Assembly: GCA_017417385.1 (NCBI GenBank)
Contig: JAFPZF010000064.1
Location: 1 to 36,838, forward strand
DNA length: 36,838 bases
Source of the DNA: Bacteroidales bacterium
GTDB taxonomy: Bacteria > Bacteroidota > Bacteroidia > Bacteroidales > Marinilabiliaceae
Direction: 5' to 3'
Shown here: positions 27,401 to 34,555 of the stretch, in pieces
Numbering within the stretch: position 1 is the stretch's first letter
How the letters are laid out: each line of letters opens with the position of its first letter
The notes under the pieces: generated by a model
Seen by the model: only the letters and a program-made list of their open reading frames with translations
Database searches by the model: none
What the model was told of the DNA's origin: nothing
Position numbers and translations under genes: made by a program

Positions 27401-29356
27401 GCGCGAGAGATCAATCGACGTAGCCAGTCGTCGTTCATAGACTTCGACAAGCGCGAGGGATATTTCTCGTTCATGGCCGACGAAGGCAACGAGAAGGAGT
27501 TTGCGACCATCAAATATAAGACGATGGTCAAGAACTACACATGGAACATCGACAAGAACGCCGAGACCATCGGACAGAAGGGGTCGGAGGGTAACCGATT
27601 CGTCTGCACGAAGGAGAGGGGCGATAGCCTTAACTTCCTAGTGCCAGTCGCGACGTTCGACAGGAACACCAACACGCTACGATGTGAGGACGTCGACTTC
27701 ATAGACGTGGCGGATGCGCGAGTGCACATCAACAAGGGAGACCTCGTCACGATACGAAAGAATGCCGTCATGGACCCATTTGACAAAGTCAAGGTCGACG
27801 TCGGCAATGACAGCATCAAGCATTACATAACAAATGCGCACATACAGATAGAGGGTGCGAAGAAGTATAAGGGACATGGCAACTATGACTTCGTCGACAA
27901 CACCAATGGGCATAACAACGTCTATTTTGGTGAGATAGTCACAGACGACGGTGAGACAGTCGCGAAGGGAACCGTGAGCGACCCGATGCCGTTCGACGAG
28001 CACTTCATGTTCAAGGGAGACGTCGAGCTGCGAGGCGGGCGTCAGCTGCTAGAGTTTGACGGAGGAGCCAAGATGATACACAGTGCGGCACATGGTCCGC
28101 GTAACTACGTCCGATTCAAGTCTATCATCGACCCACATAGCGTCAGGATACCGATAGAGGCGCGCACATTCAAGACCACGCAGGGAAAGGGAAAGAGCAA
28201 AGCAGACGAGACGTATAGGGCGTTCTACATACGCAAGGACTCCATCCATATCTACTCCACGTTCCTTGAGCAGAGGAAGGACGTCAGCGATGTCGTCATG
28301 GCGCATCCTGAGGACGGGCTGCTCCTCTACAGTGGAGCGCTTGGTGGGTTCACGCTCATCTCGCAGGAGAAACTCGACTCGCTTGACAAGCCGGGAAGCT
28401 ATATGGTCTTTGATCCCGAGAAGGATAGGATACGCTCCTTCGGACCAGTTGACCTCCAGGTGTTCCTCAACAAGAGGGGCAATTCCGATATGGACATCAG
28501 GACCAGTGGTGACATGTATCATGACAGGTCGACGAATACCATCACGACCGACCTCTTGATGAACATGGACTTCTTCCTCGGGTCTGAGGTGACGACGCTC
28601 CTATATAAGGACATCTTGACGAGCAGTGCGCCGAAGTGCGATACGGCGCCGTATCATTACACGTCTCGACTGAAGGAGTTGTATGACCCAATGTCTCTTG
28701 TTGCCATCAAGGAAGCGTCGAGGAACTACTATGACTATAACGTAGCGCCACTGCCAGCTGATGGTCCAGTCTTCACGTTCGACAAGTTCCAGATGACGTG
28801 GAGCACAGAGAAGCGTTCGTATGTCTGTGACACGACAGTCAACCTGATGATGATGAAATATTGCAAAGTTTGTCGGAAGGTGAAGATTCAGGCAGAGTTT
28901 TTGTTGAAGAAGAACAAGGGTTCTCGAATCAAGATGTTGCTTTCGATGGACGGAGGGAAATGGTATTTCTTCGACTATCGACTGAAGGATGGTTACAACA
29001 CCACGAGCGTACTGTCGTCCAATCCAGACCTTGCGCTTGCGATCGAGGAGAAGCAGGCGAAGTTGAGGCGTGACAGATCGCGTGATGCTATGTATCAGGT
29101 GGCGCCTCAGGAGTATCTGGACTACTTCAAGGAGAACTTCGGACTCAACCACATACCGGCAGATCCGTATGGCGAGTATAAGGAGGGAGGCAAGCAAGAG
29201 CAGGAGGAAGAAGAGACAGTCGAGGAAGAGGTTGTCGAAGAGGAGCCGGAACAGGAGGCGGAGGAGAGTACGGAGACAGAGCAGCAGGACGAGGGAGAGG
29301 CTAAGGAGGGCGAGGAGCCTTCGGCCAATCCTGAGGAGCAGCCGGCAGAGCCCTAA
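24425..29356 (+). CDS. giant secreted/envelope protein with acidic C-terminal tail, function unknown
   Basis: I do not recognise a named family. The product has 1643 residues from ATG 24425; a TTG two codons earlier is less likely. A hydrophobic export signal is at about 8-27. It could be cleaved conventionally, or acylated at Cys22 (LILSC). The mature protein is mostly predicted beta-strand, alternating with short helical parts, and has no internal transmembrane span. A helical section near 40-150 and a basic Arg/Lys-rich section around 985-1040 stand out. The last 60 or so residues (from about 1585) are almost all Glu, Gln, Ala and Pro, a disordered strongly acidic tail. Size and placement suggest a large envelope or surface scaffold. 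The repeat protein gene starts 45 bp downstream, with no terminator between them. Confidence 0.6.
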   Translation: MPTYKNTLVRVVVVLVLILSCTHLFSLTSRQQEEFSEDNATFVSQMSELFMASADKKRAEAITVELQQFVNTADQGLVQNMIATCNSMRRLRAKPFPDYQNCIKMYMDIDASQNLRGANLTVWEKSLQSRLEKRVTMTQLNNFMKFTSAWVNDGALYMSNSVKWVVMNPSSACFEADGNDFKIAVPETTIRCFAQGDSIEVIQTSGVFTTKDNKWRGDHGTITWERVNLPSNEVNAKFGAYEIDMKTNNVSVPQVQFLNTNYFKEALEGSVEYKCVSRKTTNGAKYPKFETLGGGRMDVKEMFPNVSYNGGFTQVGANFIGTGSVWMPAEITIHHGDTVMATFTSTSFMMSLDQIESAKAGVSINLLRDKVTHPGLRFRFKQSNRTIELTRGNTGVEQSTYQDSYHKVNMDVELMKWNIDGSKIYLTMLSGAAHNTAYFESQSYYHDDYFNKLWGMNNVHPFQQIADFVRYNGGGGFSPRDFAQFVHMPLGDVQKMLLALSYNGFVDYYVEREVCNANQRLYDYLQFNLGKKDYDVLRFLSIDSTAKSPNGYIDLNTMDMHLNKVPGVIVSEVKNVNLIPDSGQIILKRNRDFEFNGVVTVGLVTVKGKDFYFSYDDYQLRLDSIEEMKMLSVDSANLDRYGQPSKVGVGNVLNDLSGLIQIDDPGNKSGKMNTVGYPRLNSTRPAKIYYDDPRIQNGQYSRETFYFTVDTFTFDDINNITNSNLPFHGVLTTGIFPDIEHDLEIRGRDHSLGFTQASPEDGFPIYGDKARFFNIVDLSNEGLKGIGRIEYLTSKSESKEAFLFLPDHVEGTTSQFDVEKVDKGSPTYPGVELGRNQSTRDANNFEVPGQSWLEFYPQEDHLDVKNTLGKFHMFPTQRSETGFECEMDGMLRVTPTGLKGLGRATLEASALESGVMKFTDHTISADTSYFASYTIENEQQVLQSGELRRDIVAKKDRHVYNKVKSSIRRKYYNDAIQEDTIIARIMREERSIAREINRRSQSSFIDFDKREGYFSFMADEGNEKEFATIKYKTMVKNYTWNIDKNAETIGQKGSEGNRFVCTKERGDSLNFLVPVATFDRNTNTLRCEDVDFIDVADARVHINKGDLVTIRKNAVMDPFDKVKVDVGNDSIKHYITNAHIQIEGAKKYKGHGNYDFVDNTNGHNNVYFGEIVTDDGETVAKGTVSDPMPFDEHFMFKGDVELRGGRQLLEFDGGAKMIHSAAHGPRNYVRFKSIIDPHSVRIPIEARTFKTTQGKGKSKADETYRAFYIRKDSIHIYSTFLEQRKDVSDVVMAHPEDGLLLYSGALGGFTLISQEKLDSLDKPGSYMVFDPEKDRIRSFGPVDLQVFLNKRGNSDMDIRTSGDMYHDRSTNTITTDLLMNMDFFLGSEVTTLLYKDILTSSAPKCDTAPYHYTSRLKELYDPMSLVAIKEASRNYYDYNVAPLPADGPVFTFDKFQMTWSTEKRSYVCDTTVNLMMMKYCKVCRKVKIQAEFLLKKNKGSRIKMLLSMDGGKWYFFDYRLKDGYNTTSVLSSNPDLALAIEEKQAKLRRDRSRDAMYQVAPQEYLDYFKENFGLNHIPADPYGEYKEGGKQEQEEEETVEEEVVEEEPEQEAEESTETEQQDEGEAKEGEEPSANPEEQPAEP

Positions 29357-29401
29357 CAATTGTTGGCAGATAGAATAACTGAAAACTAAATATCAGGTGA
29401 G

Positions 29402-29821
29402 ATGAAGAAGTTGTTAACAATCGCTCTGTCCCTCTTCCTTGTAGGGACATTTGCCTCGGCGCAGGTCACGGGCAAGACTACGCTCGACCCGCAGGGCAAG
29501 ACCACACTTGACAAGAACGGAAAGACTACGCTTGACAAGAATGGTAAGACGACGCTTGACAAGAACGGGAAGACTACGCTTGACAAGAATGGTAAGACTA
29601 CGCTTGACAAGAATGGCAAGACAACGCTCGACAAGAATGGTAAGACGACGCTTGACAAGAATGGTAAGACGACTCTTGACAAGAATGGTAAGACGACTCT
29701 TGACAAGAACGGTAAGACGACGCTTGACAAGAACGGTAAGACTACGCTTGACAAGAATGGTAAGACGACGCTCGACAAGAACGGGAAGACTACGCTTGAC
29801 AAGGGGAAGACAACACTCTGA
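29402..29821 (+). CDS. secreted GKTTLDKN-repeat protein
   Basis: A 139-residue protein with a classical signal peptide (MKKLLTIALSLFLVGTFASA) and cleavage before Gln21. After Val-Thr the rest is one tandem array. It has one GKTTLDPQ, twelve identical GKTTLDKN octapeptides, one GKTTLDK and a final GKTTL before the stop. The DNA units differ, but only at third codon positions, so the peptide sequence is under selection. The mature protein is basic (two Lys and one Asp per unit) and lacks Cys and aromatic residues. It could be a surface filament, a solenoid or a disordered linker. The gene follows the giant acidic-tailed protein and is closed by the terminator at 29853. A 138-residue antisense ORF exists only because the unit is 24 bp long. 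Confidence 0.8.
   Translation: MKKLLTIALSLFLVGTFASAQVTGKTTLDPQGKTTLDKNGKTTLDKNGKTTLDKNGKTTLDKNGKTTLDKNGKTTLDKNGKTTLDKNGKTTLDKNGKTTLDKNGKTTLDKNGKTTLDKNGKTTLDKNGKTTLDKGKTTL
29471..29818 (+). repeat. 24-bp in-frame tandem repeat array
   Basis: About 14.5 units of 24 bp coding Gly-Lys-Thr-Thr-Leu-Asp-Lys-Asn. Gly uses all four codons, Thr uses several, Leu CTT or CTC, Asn AAT or AAC. Lys is always AAG and Asp always GAC. Confidence 0.9.
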
Positions 29822-29852
29822 TTTAGAGGTCAGAGAAACGAGCAGAATAAGA

Positions 29853-29892
29853 AAAGAGTGGGGTAGGGGGGAGAGCCTCTACCTCACTCTTT
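29853..29892. terminator. bidirectional terminator between convergent genes
   Basis: A 14-bp stem AAAGAGTGGGGTAG/CTACCTCACTCTTT (one G-T wobble) with a 12-nt loop lies between the repeat protein gene and the convergent minus-strand operon. An A-run before and T-run after allow it to act in both directions. Confidence 0.8.
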
Positions 29893-29942
29893 CAGGTTAC
29901 ACACAAACTATGAAATTTCTATTTCAAGAACTTCCCACTAAT

Positions 29943-31952
29943 TCATCTTCCGAATCGGCCACCCATAGAGCCGCCAGACGAGTAGGCGCTCAAGTTGACA
30001 GATGAGCCGCCACTGATAGTCCCATCTTCCACAACAGTTCCGACGCCAGCGAAGTGAGACGTACCGCCGCTGATGGTGACGCCACTTTTCAGAGTAGGTG
30101 TCGTAGAGCCGGAGAGCACGATGCCGCTACCGGCGTTGGATGTCGGGGTCTTGAAGGCGAAAGACTTATCGCCGACCGACATAGCATACCAAGTACCCTT
30201 GTTCCAGCTCGATGCCGAGTAGCAAGATTGCGTCAGCTGAGCGCCGCTTTCGAGAGGGCCGACAGTCATCAGAGTACCGCCAGAGACATATAGCTTGAAG
30301 CCCCCCTCCGTGTTGGCATCGACAGCCATTTCAGGAGTAGTCGAGCCGACGGCGAAGACCACTCCGCCCTTGACATAAAGATTGCCGTTAGCGTCGAGAC
30401 CGTCGTTGCTCGTAGCGTAGGCGCAGACGTAGCCGTCGGAGATAGTCATCGTCGAGGCGGAGTTGATAGCATCGTCAGAGTCCGACTGACCGTAGATCTC
30501 ACCGCCGGACACCTCCAGAGTGCCCTTAGTCTCGATAGCCTCGTGAGTCTTAGAGTAGCCAGTCAGGCTGCCGCCAGAGATAGACATGTTACCCTCGACC
30601 TTGACGCCCTTAGCGCGGGCGGTGTTGCCCGTCGAGCTGCTGCTACCCCAGGGACCCATCATCCTGTCGTTGGAGCCGCCGAGACTGCTGCCGCTTGCCA
30701 TTCCGGAAATTGAGCCAGCATTTTGGGAATAGGAGCCGTCGACCTTGATAGCCTTGGCGCCGCTGCCGGATACAGTAGCCGAGAGATCACCGCCGCTAAC
30801 GTTCATGTTGCCGCCGACCTTCAGTCCGAAAGACGTGTTGTAGTCCTGACCGCTCTGCTGGATATATTCACCCGAGGAAGACAGGGTCACTTTGCCGTCG
30901 CTGATGTTACAATCGCCATTAGCCTTGATGCAGCGACCCGCCTTGCCAGTCGCAGTAGCCGTCAGGGTGCCGCCAGAGATCTCGACGTTACCACTCGTCT
31001 TGATACAGCCGGCGTTGGAGTAGTCAGCCTCGCTGCTGTCCCATTCGCCGTTGCCGGAACTCTTCAGCGTTATCAGTCCGCCGGAGATACGGATGTCGCC
31101 AAGACTCTTGAGACACTTGCTTGCCGTCCCGTTCGTCTCGATGTCGAGAGTTCCGCCACTGATCTCGATAGCGCCCTCGTCACTTTCGACACCATCTTTG
31201 CCACAGCCGCTGATAGACAGAGAGCCGCCTTCGATAGCGATGTAGTCGTTGGAGTGGATAGCGTCCTTGACGCTCGCCTTGACAGAGATGTTGACGTTGT
31301 CGCCGATCACAATATAGTCGTCGGAGGCGATAGCGTGCTTACTGTTGCCAGAGACCACGATAGAGCCGTTGCCACCGAAGACAATCTGTCCTTCGGAGAA
31401 CAGACAACCCTTGACATCCTCGGAGGCGTCGGCATCAGTGTAGCTTGTCGAGGCGTCCGAGAGGTAGTTAGTCGTGCCATCGGCGGCATTGAGGTAAAGC
31501 GACTTCTTACCCTGATTGTTGATAGCCGCAGTGGACTTGCTGGCGAGGGAGACGCCATCGAGAGTCAGCTTGTATTTCTTTTCGCTGTAGATTTTGATGT
31601 TGCCGTCTTCAGTAGCGCCCTTCAGGACGTACTCGATACCCTCGGCAGAGCTGTTGACAGTCACAGAGGCGCCCTCGATAGAGACCGAGACATTTTCAGC
31701 TACGCTGTCGATAGACGCCACGGTGCCGTTCCAAGTGATAGTCAGCCTCTTAGCGATAGAGATCTTCGAGACGTTGTCCGTCGTGTCTCTCTTCTCGAGA
31801 CTCTCGTTAGCCTCGGAGCTGGAGCGCTTGTCCTCCTCGGACGTAGAAGTCGAGGAGTCCTCGGCAGACTCCAGGGCGTAGTCGTCCTCCTTAGTGTTGC
31901 AGCCGAAGATGATAGCTGCTATCACAGATGCAATAATTCCTGCTCTTTTCAT
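29943..31952 (-). CDS. Cthe_2159-like (DUF4353) carbohydrate-binding domain lipoprotein
   Basis: A 669-residue surface lipoprotein, last gene of the minus-strand operon. The start is the ATG at 31952, preceded by AAGGAA, rather than the ATG seven codons upstream. It gives a lipoprotein signal ending IIFGC (Cys18) and an acidic Ser-rich linker. The body is a long beta-solenoid of short turns such as ISGGTLDIETNG, VEISGGTLTATATG, MSISGGSLTGYSK and LEVSGGEIYGQS. Paired elements DAIHSNDYIAIEGG, DGVESDEGAIEISGG and DAINSASTMTISDG are characteristic of the Cthe_2159/DUF4353 family, described as polygalacturonic-acid-binding beta-helices. The C-terminus is Gly/Ser-rich (GGSMGGRFGR). Its link to the polyphosphate polymerase operon is recurrent in bacteria as I recall, but the role there is not established. 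Confidence 0.82.
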   Translation of the reverse strand: MKRAGIIASVIAAIIFGCNTKEDDYALESAEDSSTSTSEEDKRSSSEANESLEKRDTTDNVSKISIAKRLTITWNGTVASIDSVAENVSVSIEGASVTVNSSAEGIEYVLKGATEDGNIKIYSEKKYKLTLDGVSLASKSTAAINNQGKKSLYLNAADGTTNYLSDASTSYTDADASEDVKGCLFSEGQIVFGGNGSIVVSGNSKHAIASDDYIVIGDNVNISVKASVKDAIHSNDYIAIEGGSLSISGCGKDGVESDEGAIEISGGTLDIETNGTASKCLKSLGDIRISGGLITLKSSGNGEWDSSEADYSNAGCIKTSGNVEISGGTLTATATGKAGRCIKANGDCNISDGKVTLSSSGEYIQQSGQDYNTSFGLKVGGNMNVSGGDLSATVSGSGAKAIKVDGSYSQNAGSISGMASGSSLGGSNDRMMGPWGSSSSTGNTARAKGVKVEGNMSISGGSLTGYSKTHEAIETKGTLEVSGGEIYGQSDSDDAINSASTMTISDGYVCAYATSNDGLDANGNLYVKGGVVFAVGSTTPEMAVDANTEGGFKLYVSGGTLMTVGPLESGAQLTQSCYSASSWNKGTWYAMSVGDKSFAFKTPTSNAGSGIVLSGSTTPTLKSGVTISGGTSHFAGVGTVVEDGTISGGSSVNLSAYSSGGSMGGRFGR

Positions 31953-31980
31953 AGTTTCCTTAGATAATATCATTTTAGTT

Positions 31981-32739
31981 CTACATCTTAATCTTGTATC
32001 CGATAGACAGAGCGTTGTGGCAGCCGTCGTTGTCGTTGTTGTCGTCCGAGTAGAATGTCCTGACGTATCCGACAGAGAGGGCGTGACGCTTGTTGAGCTT
32101 GATGTCCGTCCCGACGTTCAGCCTAGACTTGTCGAGGGACAAGCCGTCGCCGAGGTCGTTGTAGAGTTCGAAAGAGGCGAAGGGCGTGAGGAGCGTGTTA
32201 GTCTTAAACTCGAGAGCCGCCTTCGTCCTAGCAATGTTCTCCGTAGAGCTCTCCTTGAGCTCATTGTCCTTACGCGTGACGCCGTCGCTTTTGTACTTAG
32301 CGACTGAGACCTCGCTTTTAGCCGTCAACTGGTAGCGGAGGCGGAGACTTGGGCGGACGATGCCCCATTTAGCTTTCAGCCTGGCGCCGGCGTAGAACCT
32401 GTTCTTAATCCTCCAATACTCGTCGAGGATGTTGCCCTTGCTAGTCAGACTCGGCACGTAGTGACTATCGATAAGACTGTAGCCAGACTCCAGTGACAGG
32501 AACTTAGCAGGCTTGAACTCGACGCCGAGGCCTGCGGACCATCTTGCCAGAGAGCCGACGACGTCTTGAGTGCGGACCTCGAAGTCGGCACCGATAGACC
32601 ATTTCTTGCCGAGCCCCCATTCAGCTTCGACTTCGCCCCAGAGACCGAAGTCCTTAGGGTCTGAGTCGACAGAGACCTGCGACAGGCACGCTGCGCTCGA
32701 AAGGACGGCGATGGAGGCCGTCATAATGCACCTTCTCAT
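31981..32739 (-). CDS. DUF2490 outer-membrane beta-barrel protein
   Basis: A 252-residue protein with an export signal (residues 1-20) and the DUF2490 pattern: FGLWGEVEAEWGLGKKWSIG near the N-terminus, alternating strands with aromatic girdles (RWSAGLGVEFKPAKFLSLES, EYWRIKNRFYAGARL, RPSLRLRYQL), and a final strand HNALSIGYKIKM. Such proteins are small outer-membrane barrels of unknown function. The start at 32739 is supported by an AAGGAGGA ribosome site inside the last codons of the preceding gene, whose stop is only 3 bp away, so translation is probably coupled. It could help export or anchor the lipoprotein encoded 28 bp downstream; that is inference from order alone. Confidence 0.82.
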   Translation of the reverse strand: MRRCIMTASIAVLSSAACLSQVSVDSDPKDFGLWGEVEAEWGLGKKWSIGADFEVRTQDVVGSLARWSAGLGVEFKPAKFLSLESGYSLIDSHYVPSLTSKGNILDEYWRIKNRFYAGARLKAKWGIVRPSLRLRYQLTAKSEVSVAKYKSDGVTRKDNELKESSTENIARTKAALEFKTNTLLTPFASFELYNDLGDGLSLDKSRLNVGTDIKLNKRHALSVGYVRTFYSDDNNDNDGCHNALSIGYKIKM

Positions 32740-32742
32740 AGC

Positions 32743-33402
32743 TCAGTCCTCCTTAGGAAACTTAGTCATAGACTCGATGTCGGTCGAAGAGGGCGAGAGT
32801 TCGTTCTTCTCGTAGAAGACCCTAATCATAGCCATATCTCGGAGAAAGTCAATATGTCCGACCTCCACCTTAGTAATCTTGAGGCCAGTGCGAGCCGTGA
32901 GGTCCTCGATGAGGGCGGCTCTCATTTCAGGTTGAATCTTCGTTATGTCGTCGTACATAATCAGTTTGCTGCAGGACTCCTTGAGAGCCATGTCGAGGAT
33001 CCAGACCGTCGCCATAGTCACAGCGTCGACGGCGAAGAGTTCGCAATAGCTGTCGCCCATAGCGTGAGTGACGGCGAGACAGATGATCACGAAGAGGTAG
33101 GTCATCTCCCTGACGGGCATAGAGTCCGTCCGGAACCTCATGATAGAGAGGAGACCGAAGAGACCGAGTCCGACGCCCATAGTAGCCTTAGCCCTCTCCA
33201 TGCCCATCATAAAGTAGACGAGGAAGAAAATAGCGACGCTCATCAGGGTGAAGGCGAAGAAGTAGTCCTTTCTCTGGCTGCGGCGATAGTAGAGGTAGCC
33301 AGCCATAGCGAGAGCAGCGATCATGTTGAGGCCGAAGCGGATCATCAGATCCTCCATGCTTGCAGCGCAGCAAGTTGTCAGTTTTTCTGTTATAGTTTCC
33401 AT
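32743..33402 (-). CDS. DUF4956 membrane protein
   Basis: A 219-residue inner-membrane protein. The ATG at 33402 is preferred over a TTG six codons earlier. There are three or four membrane segments: about 22-38, 45-65, 72-90 and 98-118. The strongly conserved DUF4956 core GLFGLLSIMRFRT, then PVREMTYLFVIICLAV, lies in the third and fourth. A soluble C-terminal domain (about 150-205) has the pattern LIEDLTARTGLKITKVEVG and DFLRDMAMIRVFY. DUF4956 proteins very often neighbour VTC polyphosphate polymerases and have been suspected to work with them at the membrane. Here the gene lies 28 bp after the VTC gene, supporting a shared role. Confidence 0.88.
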   Translation of the reverse strand: METITEKLTTCCAASMEDLMIRFGLNMIAALAMAGYLYYRRSQRKDYFFAFTLMSVAIFFLVYFMMGMERAKATMGVGLGLFGLLSIMRFRTDSMPVREMTYLFVIICLAVTHAMGDSYCELFAVDAVTMATVWILDMALKESCSKLIMYDDITKIQPEMRAALIEDLTARTGLKITKVEVGHIDFLRDMAMIRVFYEKNELSPSSTDIESMTKFPKED

Positions 33403-33430
33403 ATTTTTATAATTTTGCAAATACGTTGGT

Positions 33431-34237
33431 TTATGCAGCGAAACGGTGGAGAGACTCAGTGGGTGCGGGCAGCAGGCCTCGTCTCATGAGACGTCTGATT
33501 TTTTTCTTCATCACACCCATCGGGAGGTTTCCGTCGGTCAGGAGAGCGCCGTAGCAGTATTTGCTGAAGCCGGACTCCTTGATACGTCTTGCCTTGAGCC
33601 AGTCCGTAATGTGGCTAGGCTGTCGGCCGTCTCTCTTAACCTCGACGATGACAGTATTGAGAAGCCTGACGAAGGATGTCGTCCTGCAGTTGACGAGCGA
33701 GAGGTCGAGGTCGATAGTCAGGCGCTCCGTCATCTCGTTGTTGACGAGAGTGATACGCTTGAACCTGTTGGCGATAGCTGGGCTAAGGCTGTCGGCGGCG
33801 AAGAAAGAGTTGGAGTCGACATAGCTTTTTGCGACGTCGTCAAGACAGGCGTGGCAGTCGACAGCCACCTCAGTACGTTTTTTCTTCGTCCGTCCGTGGT
33901 TGTTCTTCTTCTTCACCTCGACAAAAGTCAGGTTGCTGCCGACGTAGGTACGGACGCGGACCTTCTCTCTCGTCAGACGTCCGGTAGTATGCTGCCTGAG
34001 CATAGCCCAGTCGTCTGTGTCGTAGTAAGTAGTCTCGTAGGCGATCAGACGTTCGCCGTTAGTCTCCTGGATACGATAGAATTGCTTAGCATATTCCATC
34101 AAGTCACCAAGTTCGTCGAGGGAGATGACATATTTCGTGTCAGTCCTGTTCATCAGCTTGACGCCGCTCATCTCTTCCAGCGAGATGGCGTTCATCTCGC
34201 AGGCCTTATTATGCAGTTCAGTCATTAAAGTTCCCAT
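33431..34237 (-). CDS. VTC-domain polyphosphate polymerase
   Basis: A 268-residue protein of the VTC4-like triphosphate tunnel family, which makes polyphosphate from ATP in eukaryotes and is predicted to do so in bacteria. Tunnel-strand motifs rich in basic residues are visible: NRTDTKYVI, AYETTYYDTDDW, RLTREKVRVRTY, FVEVKKKN, NRFKRITLV, RLTIDLDLSL and VIVEVKRDG, the alternating Lys/Arg and Glu pattern expected for phosphate and metal binding. The start is the ATG at 34237, because AAGGAGGG lies 3 bp upstream; an in-frame GTG at 34264 is weaker. It is the first gene of a four-gene minus-strand operon (VTC, DUF4956, DUF2490, DUF4353). The enzyme is probably held at the membrane by DUF4956. Confidence 0.88.
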   Translation of the reverse strand: MGTLMTELHNKACEMNAISLEEMSGVKLMNRTDTKYVISLDELGDLMEYAKQFYRIQETNGERLIAYETTYYDTDDWAMLRQHTTGRLTREKVRVRTYVGSNLTFVEVKKKNNHGRTKKKRTEVAVDCHACLDDVAKSYVDSNSFFAADSLSPAIANRFKRITLVNNEMTERLTIDLDLSLVNCRTTSFVRLLNTVIVEVKRDGRQPSHITDWLKARRIKESGFSKYCYGALLTDGNLPMGVMKKKIRRLMRRGLLPAPTESLHRFAA

Positions 34238-34240
34238 ATA

Positions 34241-34248
34241 CCCTCCTT
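34241..34248 (-). promoter_or_regulatory. strong ribosome binding site of the VTC gene
   Basis: AAGGAGGG on the minus strand, 3 bp before the ATG at 34237. It decides this start over the upstream GTG. Confidence 0.65.
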
Positions 34249-34266
34249 GTTTCGCTTTGGACACTG

Positions 34267-34274
34267 CAATTTTA
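34267..34274 (-). promoter_or_regulatory. possible -7 box of the VTC operon
   Basis: TAAAATTG on the minus strand, one mismatch from TAnnTTTG, 29 bp before the VTC ATG. The -33 element is not clear. This is the weakest promoter call in the window. Confidence 0.25.
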
Positions 34275-34555
34275 GTCTGACGTTCTCGCCTAGGAAAACA
34301 ATTTCAGCGAACTCGGTTGTTTTTTCGGTGAAAGCCCGTTATTCAGACTTATTGGCACTTTTTATGGTTAGATGATGTAGGGAAACGGGCGTAAGTTGAT
34401 TAGTGAGAAGGTGTAAGGAGTTGAGGGATAGTAGATTGTATGATAGGAAGAAGTACTCGGGAGGTGGTCGGGAAGAGGTGGCGGAGGGGTCAAGAAGTCG
34501 GCGCAGAGAGTTGCAAGTCGAAATAAATGATTAACTTAGCGGAAAGACGAAACAG

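Noticed and set aside
29386-29802. Minus-strand ORF of 138 residues with a VVLPFLSS-type repeat
   Set aside because: It is the antisense of the 24-bp repeat array. The plus-strand product has a signal peptide and purely synonymous variation, so the antisense frame is a shadow.
29471-29818. Possible CRISPR array
   Set aside because: Units are 24 bp, contiguous and in frame with no unique spacers. The other repeat areas also lack regular spacers, and no cas gene is present.
30723-31967. 414-residue plus-strand ORF opposite the DUF4353 gene
   Set aside because: Long antisense frames are common in this G+C-rich genome. The minus strand has the lipoprotein signal and the solenoid repeat pattern.
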